Below, in pieces: positions 45,154 through 56,309 of a DNA stretch of 64,000 bases. The stretch comes from Diphasiastrum complanatum (taxonomy: Eukaryota; Streptophyta; Lycopodiopsida; Lycopodiales; Lycopodiaceae): positions 47,198,516 to 47,262,515 of the forward strand of contig CM055100.1 in assembly GCA_029204225.1 (NCBI GenBank), in the 5' to 3' direction. Position numbers and translations under genes: made by a program. The notes beneath the pieces were generated by a model. The model was not told the origin of the DNA. It saw nothing but the letters and a program-made list of their open reading frames with translations, and made no database searches. How positions within the stretch are numbered: position 1 is the stretch's first letter; the number at the start of each line of letters is the position of its first letter.

Positions 45154-46007
45154 GTGGCCTGTGAGGAATTTTTTGATAGGGGATTTGGTCCAGCCTAAAA
45201 ACTCCAACAAGGGAAGCGCCCACACTACCCTTACGCAAATAATCAAAGATTGACCATGTCCAATCTGTGAGAAATTCAACTAGTTTAGTCTATTTTAGTC
45301 ATATTTTTATATTTGGCAATTGAGGCAAAACTTTCATATTAGACTTAGATGTTGACTTTTCAAAGTTATAGTAGTCTAATAGTATTTTGAAGAAACACTT
45401 TTTGAAATTGGGGGAAATGTAGAAGTCGAGTTTGAGTAGATTCAAATTTGAATGTTGGGTACATTGAATCTAGTCCCAAAAATAGTAGGGTTTACATTTT
45501 GGAGGAAAACCAAGTGGCAATTTAGGCTTTGGACCTGTTAAAAAAGGATGTAACTCGTGGGAAGAGAAGACATTCTCTCTCTCTTATCTCATCCATGTTT
45601 ATACATGGTTCTCTTGGGTTCTAATATCCATTGGTGCACTATACTTGTATATCTTGCAATTCATGCTTATACATGGTTCTCTTGGATTCTACTATCCATT
45701 GGTGCACCATACTTGTGATATATGTTCTACTATCCATTGGTGCACTATACTTGTGATATCTTGCAATTCTATGTGTAGAATGTTCATTTAATCCACATGT
45801 GTAAAATATAGTAGATTACTGTTATTGTACAGACAGTAACATTATCTTATGTTTTGGTTCATGTATGATCAAGATCTATTAGAGTTTGCATCTCATTCTT
45901 AGTGTAGATATTAATTTTTCTACATTGGCAAGATTAATGAATTGCTTGTTTTCCTAACCAAAGATCAAAGGGATATTTTGGATCTGAATGATCTGAAATC
46001 TTTCACA
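45154..46007 (+). mobile_element. Probable LTR ending at a Met-tRNA primer site
   Basis: The 3' end (TTTCACA) abuts the primer site at 46008. The 5' end is not defined; sequence just after 45153 may belong to something else. It contains the tandem repeat at 45599-45775. Confidence 0.5.
45599..45775. repeat. ~65-bp tandem repeat, 2-3 copies, inside an LTR
   Basis: TATACATGGTTCTCTTGG, CTATCCATTGGTGCACTATA and TATCTTGCAATTC recur; the third copy lacks the first part. Confidence 0.85.
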
Positions 46008-46019
46008 TGGTATCAGAGC
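46008..46019 (+). promoter_or_regulatory. Met-tRNA primer-binding site
   Basis: Exact TGGTATCAGAGC after an LTR end; 46020-46568 behind it is non-coding leader-like sequence with no gag. Confidence 0.85.
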
Positions 46020-46568
46020 CTTGTGTTTTAGGTTATGAAGGAGGCAATCACATCTATCAATGATTTGGAGAAGATATCAATGCTAGAGCATGCTAGATTG
46101 GATTCTACACCAAAATCGAGTTTCTTGCATACGTAGATCGGATCTTTTGTAGATCAAAACCTTATATAGAGTTATAATCTTTCAATCTCTACATTACATG
46201 TTGGATTTGGCCGATTTTTAGAGCATTGGAAAAGCCTAAGTGGTGGCTAATAGATTGCATATCAAGTTTTTGGCATTTGCATGTAGATTTTGAAATATTC
46301 AAATTTTTGTGATTTTGTCAAGCCCTAATTTTGATTGGATCTCTCGATTGTGAGGTTACTAAATTTCATTTGAGTGTTTTTCAATCTTAGGAAGTGGCAA
46401 GGGTCATTATATTGAGGATAGATCATAGGTTGATATCAAGATTTCACTATTCTATGTGTTGATTTGCTTGGTATAAGTGCTAGAAGAGAATTGAGAAGTT
46501 TCATATCTTTGTGATTTTCTTTTGAAAACATTTGTTGTTATTCAAAAGAGTGATTTGTGTTAAAATCA

Positions 46569-47041
46569 TGTTAGGATCTAGTGCAGTATGCAGATCACAT
46601 AATCAATCACTATAGACACTCCTCACAAGCTCTCAAAGATGGCATAGCAAAAGCTAATAGATTACAAAGAAACACTGTACATATAGCAAAGCCCCAAACT
46701 GCATGGGCTCAACAGGTGTCACTAAACTGGCCTACCACCTGCCAAACTAGAGTTAGTCCTAATATGGCCACATATACTGACAAACCCAGGACATGCCCCT
46801 GAGTATAGCATAATGAACTCAAAATCATTGTACAGACTAATTTCTTCCTACGTGTGGCTACCCAACTAACCCAAGTAGTTGTCTACAGGATTAGTGCCTG
46901 ACTGATATGACAATAGTGGATCACGTCCCGATAACAACCAAAAACTGTAAATCCTAATTAATTGAAGATATGTACAGTTAATTACAATACTGCATTTTGA
47001 ACTTACAATAAACATACCAGATCAAATCTGATTCTTAACAC
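46569..47041 (-). mobile_element. Copia-type LTR, minus orientation, 473 bp
   Basis: On the minus strand it starts TGTTAAGAATC directly after the purine tract AAGGGAGAG (47050-47042) and ends GATCCTAACA. It is a 3' LTR with a little internal sequence (47042-47190) upstream of it. Its last 180 bp form an inverted repeat with 47193-47363. Confidence 0.75.
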
Positions 47042-47192
47042 TCTCCCTTAAGCTCAAATGCAGTAGGAGTGAGAAAATATATTGTAGCAGCATCTTTAGT
47101 GTCCAAAAGATGTTATGCATATCTTGCTACTCTATACTTGACTCACACTCAAGCACACCATCAAACCACCAGGTTTGACTCACAAAGTATCA

Positions 47193-47363
47193 TGCAAGGT
47201 GGTAGGCTAGTTTATTAACACCTGTTGAGCCCATGCAGTTTGGGGCTTTGCTATATGTACAGTGTTTCTTTGTAATCTATTAGCTTATGCCATCTTTGAG
47301 AGCTTGTGAGGAGTGTCTATGGTGATTGATTATGTGATCTGCATACTGCACTAGATCCTAACA
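47193..47363 (+). mobile_element. LTR 3' end of the same family, plus orientation
   Basis: Matches the reverse complement of 46569-46745 with few differences (ACTGTACATATAGCAAAGCC and GATCACATAATCAATCAC are shared in reverse). Ends GATCCTAACA at 47363, 11 bases before a primer site. Confidence 0.85.
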
Positions 47364-47374
47364 GGATTTTAATA

Positions 47375-47386
47375 TGGTATCAGAGC
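47375..47386 (+). promoter_or_regulatory. Met-tRNA primer-binding site
   Basis: Exact TGGTATCAGAGC after the plus-strand LTR end at 47363. Confidence 0.85.
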
Positions 47387-48080
47387 TATAGGGTGTAGCA
47401 AGTATGCACGATCTGGTGGAGTTATGGGATAGCGTCTTCCACCAAGAGAAATAGCACTCAGAGCGTCTGAGGAGAGAGGACTCCATACGGGGGGAGTATC
47501 GATAGTTCGGATGGTAGGAAACAACAAAGTTCCTTCGATCGGAGCTTCGGGGATAATCAGAACGATCGTCGTAGGTGAATTCCGGGGAGAATTCACGGCA
47601 AATCTTGCAACTTTGGTGGTTCGGAGAACGAAGAGCCATGGCAATTTACAGGGGCAGATTGGGTGGAAATCTGAGAGAATTGCGGAATTTTCAGATTCTA
47701 TGAGCTATTGAAGGCTTTCTCAGAAAAGCAGACTGTTAGCGGGCAATTGAACACCAATCGAAGAGCCGTGAATTTACCATTTGATATTGAAATCACTAAA
47801 GAAGAAATAACTGTCGATGAATGTAGAAAGGCAACCATCGATGAGAATATTGCATTTTGATGAGGATTGGCCAAAGGAAGCAAGAGATGATGAAAATGAT
47901 CATAGATCATATATTTATATAAATACATTGTCAAATTCACGATTGCAATCAGAATTAGATTCAGATGAGTGTATGGACTTATATAATGACGAAAATGAGG
48001 CACTAGTTGATGAGCAATGTAATGAGGGTATTGAGTTCATACATGAAGAGATCGTTTATAATTACATGAAGAAATCATTC
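47387..48080 (+). other. Leader and possible gag debris after the primer site
   Basis: Two short plus frames (47511-47711, and 47817 to about 48080) follow. The second is acidic (SELDSDECMDLYNDENEALV). Neither has a domain I recognise. The second then runs into microsatellite, so its end is artificial. Confidence 0.3.
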
Positions 48081-48101
48081 ATAATCTCTTTCTCTCTCTC
48101 T

Positions 48102-48106
<5 letters not shown>

Positions 48107-48141
<35 letters not shown>

Positions 48142-48145
48142 CATG

Positions 48146-48179
<34 letters not shown>

Positions 48180-48180
48180 C
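48107..48180. repeat. Compound (TA)n-(CA)n-(TA)n microsatellite
   Basis: TA run 48107-48136, CA run about 48145-48167, TA run 48167-48178. Confidence 0.93.
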
Positions 48181-48189
48181 TAGTAAAGA

Positions 48190-48312
48190 GTGCCCATCGT
48201 TGACGAGCAATGGACGGCCAATGGTCGTTGACAGGTGGCCGATGGTCATTGATGGGTGGCCGATGGTCGTTGACGGGTGGCCGATGTATGGTCGTTGACG
48301 GGTGGCCGATGT
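48190..48312. repeat. ~21-25 bp minisatellite
   Basis: At least five units of GGTCGTTGACGGGTGGCCGAT with small changes; some units have a TGTATG insertion. One unit recurs at 49520-49545. Confidence 0.9.
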
Positions 48313-48636
48313 ATGTGTATGTATGTACGTGAAGAAAACTTAATTTATGGGGAGCCTTTTGTTTTATGGAGAGTGGGGGTTCACATTTTAAAGTGGATTT
48401 ACATTCATATTTTTTTATGAGAGGTTTACATTTAAGAAAAAGTGTATGTGTGTGTGTGTGTGGGTCGAGGGGGGGGGGGGGGGGGGGGGGGGGTAAATAT
48501 TGATATATTTACTTTTGATGGAATGGAGGCACCCCCTTGTTTATATATCTACACACACACACACATTTTAACCTTCTTCATTTTTTTTAGGGGCATGGAG
48601 GGACCTTCCTCCCTCTATGGGTGGTATGTCAACCTA

Positions 48637-48689
<53 letters not shown>

Positions 48690-49234
48690 AGAGAGAAGTG
48701 GGGCCCGTGGGAAAGAGATAAGGAGAAAAAAAGACTCTAGACTCTATATTTTATACAATATATCTCATCCACAAAATGTTTTTTATATGGAGATGTGTGT
48801 GTGTGTGCACGCGTGCACACACACACACATGCATTCGTTGTGTCGAGGGTCACACACACACAACGAACATAGGCATGCGCGCGTGCGCACACACACACAC
48901 ACTCACTCACTCGCGCACACACACACACACATGCATTCGTTGTGTCGAGGGTCACACACACACAACGAACATAGGCATGCGCGCGTGCACACACACACAC
49001 ACTCACTCACTCACTCACTCACTCACATGTGTGTGTGCATGCACATGTGTTCCAGATCCCCCCTCCCCCCCTATTTTTCTCTGTGGATAAAAGCTTGTGG
49101 GTAACAATTTAGGAGCTAAAGCTAGTGAGTTTGGGCTTGTGGTTAAATATTCCTAAAAATGGCGGGCCAAGATAGAAATTTGAAGGACTGAAAAAAAAAA
49201 AAAAAAAACCAGTTTAAGGAAGTCAAGAAAATTT
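48281..49234. repeat. ~950-bp direct duplication, copy 1
   Basis: Starts CCGATGTATGGTCGTTGACG and ends CAGTTTAAGGAAGTCAAGAA plus AATTT, as 49520-50465 does. Unique parts are over 95% alike by eye; the microsatellites inside differ in length. It contains a 25-base poly-G run (48469-48493), (GA)n near 48640-48684 and long CA/TG tracts. Confidence 0.92.
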
Positions 49235-49518
49235 AACGGATGCAACAAACCACCAGCCTTATGGCGTTCAGCCTTTGCTAGTTGACAGGGCTTGCATTTA
49301 ACAACATATGAATGGTACGAATGTAGCTAACTTAGTTAACCGATCCACTACAACCCAAATAGAATCATTTTGTCGTTGGGTCTTTGGAAGTCCAACTACA
49401 AAATCCATAAATATGCTTTCCCATTTCTTATCTGGGATATCTAACGGATGCAACAAACCACCAGCCTTATGGCGTTCAGCCTTTGCTAGTTGACAAGGCT
49501 TGCATTTAACAACATATG
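49235..49518 (-). mobile_element. Gypsy integrase fragment flanked by 76-bp direct repeats
   Basis: The minus strand from 49518 reads KCKPCQLAKAERHKAGGLLH (end of the zinc-binding region), then ISDKKWESIFMDFVVGLPKT and SIWVVVDRLTKLATFVPF, the start of the Gypsy integrase core with its first catalytic Asp (MDF). The zinc-region stretch occurs twice, at 49443-49518 and 49235-49310, with one difference seen, so the repeat brackets the core. Confidence 0.87.
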
Positions 49519-49519
49519 A

Positions 49520-49848
49520 CCGATGTATGGTCGTTGACGGGTGGCCAATGTATGTGTGTGTATGTACGTGAAGAAAACTTAATTTATAGGGAGTCTTTTG
49601 TTTTATGGAGAGTGGGGGTTCACATTTTTAAGTGGATTTACATACATATTTTTTTATGAGAGCTTTACATTTAAGAAAATGTGTGTGTGTGTGTGTGTGT
49701 AGGGGGGGATAAATATTGATATATTTACTTTTGATGGAATGGAGGCATCCCCTTGTTTATATATCTACACACACACACATCTTAACCTTCTTCATTTTTT
49801 TTAGGGGCATGGAGGGACCTCCCTCCCTCTATGGGTGGTATGTCAACC

Positions 49849-49899
<51 letters not shown>

Positions 49900-49992
49900 G
49901 GGGCCTGTGGAAAAGAGATAAGGAGAAAAAAAGACTCTAGACTCTATACTTCATACAATATATCACATCCACAAAATGTTTCTTATATGGAG

Positions 49993-50023
<31 letters not shown>

Positions 50024-50027
50024 CGCG

Positions 50028-50063
<36 letters not shown>

Positions 50064-50101
50064 TTCGTTGTGTTGAGGGTCACACACACACAACGAACAT
50101 G

Positions 50102-50138
<37 letters not shown>

Positions 50139-50465
50139 GCATGTGCACGTGCGCACACACACACTCACTCACTCACATGTGTGTGCGTGCGTGCATGTGT
50201 GTGTGCATGCACGTGTGTTCCAGATCCCCCTCCCCCTCTATTTTTCTCTTTTTATTGTCTCTTTAATTCCCTAACCCCATCCCCCTCCTCTTTTTTTAAT
50301 TGTGCATTTTTTGGCCCATGGATAAAAGCTTGTGGGTAACAATTTAGGAGCTAAAGCTAGTGAGTTTGGGCTTGTGGTTAAACATTCCTGAAAATGGCGG
50401 GCCAAGATAGAAATTTGAAGGATTGAAAAAAAAAAAAAACCAGTTTAAGGAAGTCAAGAAAATTT
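49520..50465. repeat. ~950-bp direct duplication, copy 2
   Basis: Partner of 48281-49234. Here the poly-G is short (GGGGGGG near 49703-49709), the CA tract at 50030-50060 is longer, and an extra 80-bp stretch (about 50230-50320) lies near the end. Confidence 0.92.
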
Positions 50466-51574
50466 TTATGTTTATGATTTATGGGTAAAACTTTGATAAT
50501 TCAAAATAAATAAAAAAAGCCATGTAATAAAGATTATTAGCTAAAGCTTAACTTGGGAGAGTGCACTTTTTCAAGGCCAATCTTCTCAAAAACTTGCAAA
50601 TACTCAACCAAGCCTAAAAGTGATGATCCAAACAGTTTTAAATGTCTCTAAGAGTTCCATGAAGCCTTCATACAGATCCTATGAAACAGTATGGGCTGAG
50701 AACCATGAATTCTTAATTTCTAGAAGCCAATATTGCTACAAAATTGATGGAATTGAAACATAAGCCTCTACCCATCAAGTTACAGGTATGATAGCTTGAT
50801 GGGAAGGTTAAGAGGAATACAAATCATGCTGGAAAAAATCCAGAGTGATCCCTTTATGGATTTAGAGAAATCCATTCCCCAAAATTCACCAAAATTGGTC
50901 AATTTTTGACAAGTTTTGACTTCCTACAAACCCAATTGCTGGAATTCTTGGCTCCATCTTCTAGGACAGCTTCAAAAGACTGCGATTCATCATTTACCAG
51001 CTTCAAATGATGTTCAGCAACCTCCTACCATTCAATTTTATGAAAAAACAAGCAAAAATCATGAATTTTGGCCCTTTCTAGGTTTTCTCACCATGTCAAT
51101 TGGAATTTAATGGAAAGAACGTTTTCTAAATCCACATGCAATCCAGTATACAGAGTTATAACCAACCAATTGATCTGAACTTGCTGGATGTTGAATTCTA
51201 CCCTCCATTTTGTGCCAAACTCATGGAAAACAAGCCAAATTTGGCCACAAAAGAGCCTAGAATCCAAATACATGGGAAGATCCAACATGCAACCTGAATT
51301 TCAACTACTTCAAAGTGAATTAACTTGCTGGAAATTTCAGATCCATAACTAGTTTTGAGCTACACATGCTAAAACTCCAAAAAAGACACCAAAATTGATT
51401 TCCTAGCACAATTCTCCATAAACCACAATGAATTTGAGAGAGATATAGAACATGCAAATTGAATTTGGGAAGGTCCACCAACTTGCAACCTTGCTCCTCT
51501 CCTTGGATGAGAATACTAGTTGAATACCACCAAGCTCCAATGAAAAGCACCACCTCTCCAAACTTGTAAGCCTT
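50466..51574. other. Leader or internal sequence of a minus-strand LTR element
   Basis: Lies downstream, in minus sense, of the primer site at 51575-51586. Frames on both strands are short and without a domain. Confidence 0.4.
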
Positions 51575-51586
51575 GCTCTGATACCA
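51575..51586 (-). promoter_or_regulatory. Met-tRNA primer-binding site (minus)
   Basis: The minus strand reads TGGTATCAGAGC exactly, next to the LTR end at 51588. Confidence 0.85.
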
Positions 51587-51587
51587 C

Positions 51588-51830
51588 TATAAGGGAAGCT
51601 CCTTAGATCTTGCTTACAAATCCCAAACACAAAGGATAACACACTATGGAAAAACCACCCAACCAAGTAGTTTAGTGTATTCTAGGCCTCACAAGGATAT
51701 TAGTTACTTTCGGATCACGTCCGGTATGACGTGGCATAACTAACAACTTGTTTCATTGGAGTACCGTGTATCCAAGACTAGGAGTATACTGTATCCTATG
51801 TACTGGTCATGGACATAACAGAAACTCCTT
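51588..51830 (-). mobile_element. LTR 3' part, minus orientation
   Basis: Shares long blocks with 9546-9610 and 9890-9985 in reverse complement. The outer limit is not defined. Confidence 0.6.
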
Positions 51831-52622
51831 GGAAAAAGGATGAACTTTTAGTTCTTTGGAATAACCTCAACATAGAATACATGGGATGCCTAAGTTGGGC
51901 AATTCTTCAAGAGAACTGATTTCTTGTTAATCCCTATGGAAGTTCTGAATTGTATATTCGAATGAGATAAAGCATTGAGTTTTTAAATCAGTAACACGTC
52001 GCAGTACTTGTTTGGAAGAGACAACCGATGTTTTTCGTTGATCTCCATCTAGAACGTCGACGTCGCTCACTAATGACTACGATTGTTGATTTGTGCGATG
52101 ATTCGACGATTCATTAATTTGAATGTGGGAACTAAGCGTTTTGAATTAGTAAAACAGTCCTTTCTTTAAGTCTTGGTCGATTAAGTTTGATAGGGATGTA
52201 TTTGGTTGTCGACGAAATCGAACTGTTAGACTTACGGTTATGTTTGTGGATTCTGATAGTCTCACTAACAGTTCTGTTGAGACTCTGTTCGATGTTTATG
52301 TTTGTTATATTTTCTCGACATTAAGGTAGTGCTAGTTGCTTGTTCAAAAAATATTTGTCGATATCATAACCATGCAAAGCGCACTAATCTTCAATATTCA
52401 TCCATTTACCATCTGTGTGGGAATGATAATATTTTATACTACATTAAATCTGTGTAATTAAGGATAACTCAGCCACGACAGTTTTTTCAACAATGCTTTT
52501 TGCGTTGTGTCCATTATTATTTGATTGATTGCTGCATTGCCTGTAATTCGTATTAGTGTATCTAGATCCATTAATCTTGCGCATTGTGTAGCACACTTTC
52601 GCACTAGATAGCGCCATTTTGC
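51831..52622 (+). mobile_element. Probable Copia 5' LTR (start uncertain)
   Basis: Ends CCATTTTGCA four bases before the primer site at 52627. It is CG-dinucleotide-rich for this window (CGACGTCGCTC near 52060, GTCGACGAAATCG near 52210). No second copy is in the window to fix its start. Confidence 0.5.
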
Positions 52623-52626
52623 ATCA

Positions 52627-52638
52627 TGGTATCAGAGC
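52627..52638 (+). promoter_or_regulatory. Met-tRNA primer-binding site
   Basis: Exact TGGTATCAGAGC between the LTR end and the Copia gag start at 52657. Confidence 0.88.
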
Positions 52639-52656
52639 AGATTCATTAGATACAAT

Positions 52657-53475
52657 ATGGCTACTACAATTCAGGCAAAGATTACGATAAATCTTGATGG
52701 TGCAAACTATCGGATATGGAAGTTCAAAATAAAAAAACTAAAGCAAAAGTACGAAGTGAGGACAGCCGCATCGGTCATGCACCTTCACAATCAGCTACAG
52801 AGCTTGCGATGAGATGAGAATGACCTGGATCAGCATGTAGAGAAGATGAAAACAATCTTCGCTCAACTCTCTGCATCTAGACATGAGCATCAAGTCCCAG
52901 CACCCCAGTAGCTGATGTACTTTATGAAATCACGACCCTCATCTTATCAGCCACTAAGAATTCTCATCCTAAGTTTACCTGAGATGACATTTGAAAGAGC
53001 AGTCAATCTCGTAGCAGACGAAAGACTGATGAGATATGAAGGAGAAACTAATGGTGACCAGGAGAAGGCCCTTTTTGCAAGGTGAAAGTAGAAAAACATA
53101 AACAAGCCCAAGATTGAGAAGACTCAAATGAAGTCTTCAACAAAGGATAACTACAACAAAGAAACTTCTCTTGTGATCAATGTCACAAGTCGAGGCATGC
53201 AACAGACAATTAATGCTAGTTTAATTTGACTACGCCTTGCCCTCACTGCAAGAAAAGAGGACATTCAACATATGAATGTTGGCACAATCCCAAAGGAAAG
53301 CACAAAGGAGAAAAGGCAAATGTCGCAAAATCATCCAAAGATGGTGAGAAGAATGACAATGCGTTCACAGTTGTCAATGAAGAGTTAACGACCTACACGT
53401 AGCATGACTATGATATAGTCATAGATTCAAGAGCCACATCTCATATAGCCTGCAACACGAACAATGATATTATGT
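52657..53475 (+). pseudogene. Copia gag and protease start, decayed
   Basis: ATG 52657 opens MATTIQAKITINLDGANYRI, a typical Copia gag start, and a deletion follows after about 30 residues. Later blocks are LHNQLQSL, DLDQHVEKMKTIFAQLSAS and LPEMTFERAVNLVADERLM; a CCHC knuckle CPHCKKRGHSTYEC at about 53236-53280; and a protease start IDSRATSHIA near 53425, where the catalytic D-S-G is D-S-R. Multiple stops. No integrase or RT follows. Confidence 0.85.
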
Positions 53476-53559
53476 GATGGGAGCAAACACGTGCATGATG
53501 TCGAAGGCATCGAAACTCTTGTAGAGCTACAATGAGCGCTCTATGTACCCACTCATTAA

Positions 53560-53900
53560 GCCATTTCATTCTAGATGCTATCAAACCAAATATTGTAATA
53601 TATGCCTTCACTGAACCAGTTTGTTCCTACATATACCAAGAGTCCATATAATAATCTATGAATGCTTCTGTAGAAAACTCCTTGAAATCGTCCCATGACT
53701 TGGGTTCATCCTCTGGATGATGTAATACTTCTTGCCACCAATCATAGGCTTTACCTCAAAAGTAGGATATTGCTATGGTAATTTTGCCCTGATCAAAGAT
53801 AGAATGTAGTTGGTTGAAAGTTGTGAGTTGGATATGGGGCTTTACTCTCCGACGCTTCTCCAGCTTTTTTATTGCATCACTTAGAAGGGATTGGAAAATA
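53560..53900 (-). mobile_element. Gypsy gag fragment (minus)
   Basis: The minus strand reads KAYDWWQEVLHHPEDEPKSW and DDFKEFSTEAFIDYY, the A-x-WW ... W--F---F pattern of Gypsy gag. Upstream blocks are frameshifted. No zinc knuckle or pol is next to it. Confidence 0.7.
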
Positions 53901-54145
53901 AGCATAATTAAAGTATATGTCCTTGGAGACTATGCCTTACATCACTAAAGAGTAGGCCTCTACTACAGAGGTCCCACCTAATCCAAGGGGAGAGGTTACA
54001 CATATCTTCTTTTTTGGTCAGCCCCATCATTGGATAGACTGGATCCCATCATTGGATGGAGTGGAGCCAAGAGTGGAGTGCATTGCACTTCTTAAGTACA
54101 TTGCACTCATTTTTATATGTATTCTAGATTTTCAGGCCCGGCCCT

Positions 54146-54226
54146 GCCCATTGCCCACGTCAACCATATATTTCTCACTCTTTACAGTTTATGGGTATAA
54201 ACTTTAGGGTTTAGCAAGACGAGGAT
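54146..54226. repeat. Copy of the LINE-flanking repeat (left)
   Basis: GCCCATTGCCCACGTCAACC through GGGTTTAGCAAGACGAGGAT; the same block occurs twice at 56271-56455. Confidence 0.9.
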
Positions 54227-54384
54227 CACCCTGGTGCATTTATTCATAGGAAAAAGTAGTAGGTACATTGATGGAAAAGATATATACACCCCGAAGAGGA
54301 AGTTTAAACAAAAGTAAGCTCAAACAAGAGCGAAGCTTGAAGTAAAATTAAGATTAATCTAGATCCTGACATTAAAATAAAAGT

Positions 54385-56309
54385 GCATAAACTATGATGA
54401 TGTCAGTGGGAGTCTGCCAACTGACTGCAGCATATCAGAAAAGTAAAGAGGTGGTGAGTCGGCTAATGAAGGGAGATGAGATGTAGCAGACCCAGCCATC
54501 ATCGCCCGTTGCAGAATTGATAGGGCCTGAGCACGTTGCAGGGCAATGGAAATACGTTGTTTGAAAGAAGCCACGAGAATAGAACCAGGAATACCTTGAC
54601 GCATTGCCGCCATATGAGAACACATGCAAAGAAAGTTCTCAAAGCGTCGATGCAAAGTGCCATAAGTCTCAATTGTCAGGGGAAGGAAAGCATCAGTGGG
54701 GTGCATGTCGAAGTAGTTTTTTTTCCTTCTCTTGAGCTGCCATGTATGCCGCTTCTCCTGGTGTAAAGGCAAAGCGAGGCAATAGGTCACCACGCGTGGG
54801 ATCAGCAACAACAACATCTCCCAAAGTACAAAGCCCATCCCGAGAGAGGACAATGTCAACACGCCTGTGGGAAGAGTGGGACGCAGAAGAAGGAAGGACA
54901 TGAGACTACTCTCTGAGGACATGGAATCTTCCATCTCTGGTTATAGCGGCCACTACATCTCTGACAACATCATGCGTAGCTGTGGGCTCGCTCCGAGAAG
55001 AACAACGGAGGAGGTGGATAGCAAGAGCGTCAATAGGGTGACCACAAACACACCTGGAGAGACCCAAGACCGAAGGATGAGATAGCCCCAAGCAAAGATG
55101 AAGATCAGTGTTGAAGATGGCCAAAGACAACCGAAAGGAAGGAATAACAGGCCGAGCTTACAGCCAAGCCCCCACACCAGGACCCGCACAAGAAAGAAGT
55201 CGAGTTCGATGCAACGCCGAAGGAGCCTCAAAGAGCAAGCTAGAAAGGGTTTGCTTGTGCACGTGCTCCAAGAGGGTCTCTTGCAAGTGATCTGAACTGG
55301 GAGCTCTCGTGCAGTGATGAGGAGGTGCTGGAAAGGCAGAGAACCGCTATCCACATGAGCAATGCAATCCACCAAGAGAGGACGAAAGTCAGAGAGGAAC
55401 CGAGAAGACAAAGCAGGGGTGACAAGAGCCCAGCTCCCAAGAAAAGCTACAGGTGCAAAAGAAACCGTAGAGAGAAGACCCACACCTCCACAAGAAATGG
55501 GTAACCGAGCCTGGTTCCAAGCTGAAAGGGTCTCCACACCATCCAAAGAACCTGGGCCCAAAAGGCAGCCAAAAACATCCATAATAGAGTTGTCAAAGGA
55601 AGAGAGAAGATGCAAAAAGTCCTGAATAGGGGGGAAAGTCCGCAACAGATAAGAAGGACATTGGATAAAGCAAGACGTCAAGATGCCAAACGCGTCCTGA
55701 GTGTCGCCCAACCAGGAAAACAGATTTGAATGAGCTACATCCTCCTAGAGAGCCTCACCAAGAAAAGCAGAGCTGAAGGAAGCAGACCCAAAAGGAACAC
55801 CCAGAATGCGAATGCCATCCAAAGGAGCAAGGAAACCTTGAGGAGGAACAAAGTCCGGGGCACACTGAACACTTGCGAGGTTGAATAGACAAACTAAGAG
55901 AAGCCAGTTGCTCAGAGAAATGATGAAATGCGAGGAGCACCGTAGGAGTAGGACCAACAATATGAGTGTCATCAACAACCGAAAGAAATAAGCAGGAGGG
56001 AAAGGCCTCTGCAGAAGCTCGAAGTGCACGAAAATGAGCCAGAGCGAAAAGAGGACCAACCAAATGATCACCTTGACGAGTACCTGCTGCAGACTGGATA
56101 GTAGAAAGATCCCCAGAGTGCACATGGTGACTGTAAAAGAGAGGAGTCTCAGTAGCATAGAACAACTGCACAAATGGGATAAGCTGAGCCAACTCACCAC
56201 CAGCCGCGCGCAGCTCCCAAAAGATCGCAGCTCTAGAAACAGAGTTAAAAGCATTGGAAACATCCACTTGGAGGATGGATATTGCAAGCCCATTGCCCAC
56301 GTCAACCAT
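54385..56309 (-). pseudogene. Decayed LINE: reverse transcriptase and C-terminal zinc/nuclease-like region
   Basis: On the minus strand: RT at 56309-55755 with LQVDVSNAFNSVSRAAIFW, a GTRQGDHLVGPLFALA block and VVDDTHIVGP at the YxDD position (YA replaced by VV). After a frameshift, 55711-54953 has LSAWNQARLPISCGGVGLLS. Then CVCGHPIDALAIHLLRC followed by ATHDVVRDVV (a Cys/His cluster) and, at about 54900-54400, RRVDIVLSRDG, LGDVVVADPT and FLPLTIETYGTLHRRF. The last blocks resemble a PD-(D/E)XK-type arrangement, which I infer only from acidic residue spacing. The 5' part (endonuclease/ORF1) is missing. It is richer in GC than its flanks. Confidence 0.82.

Noticed and set aside
48442-49104. 220-codon open frame with His/Thr/Cys/Val repeats
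   Set aside because: It is produced by (GT)n, (GA)n, (CA)n and poly-G tracts, and the opposite strand is open as well; no independent coding signal.
49831-50266. Similar open frames in the second duplicate
   Set aside because: Same microsatellite artefact as 48442-49104.
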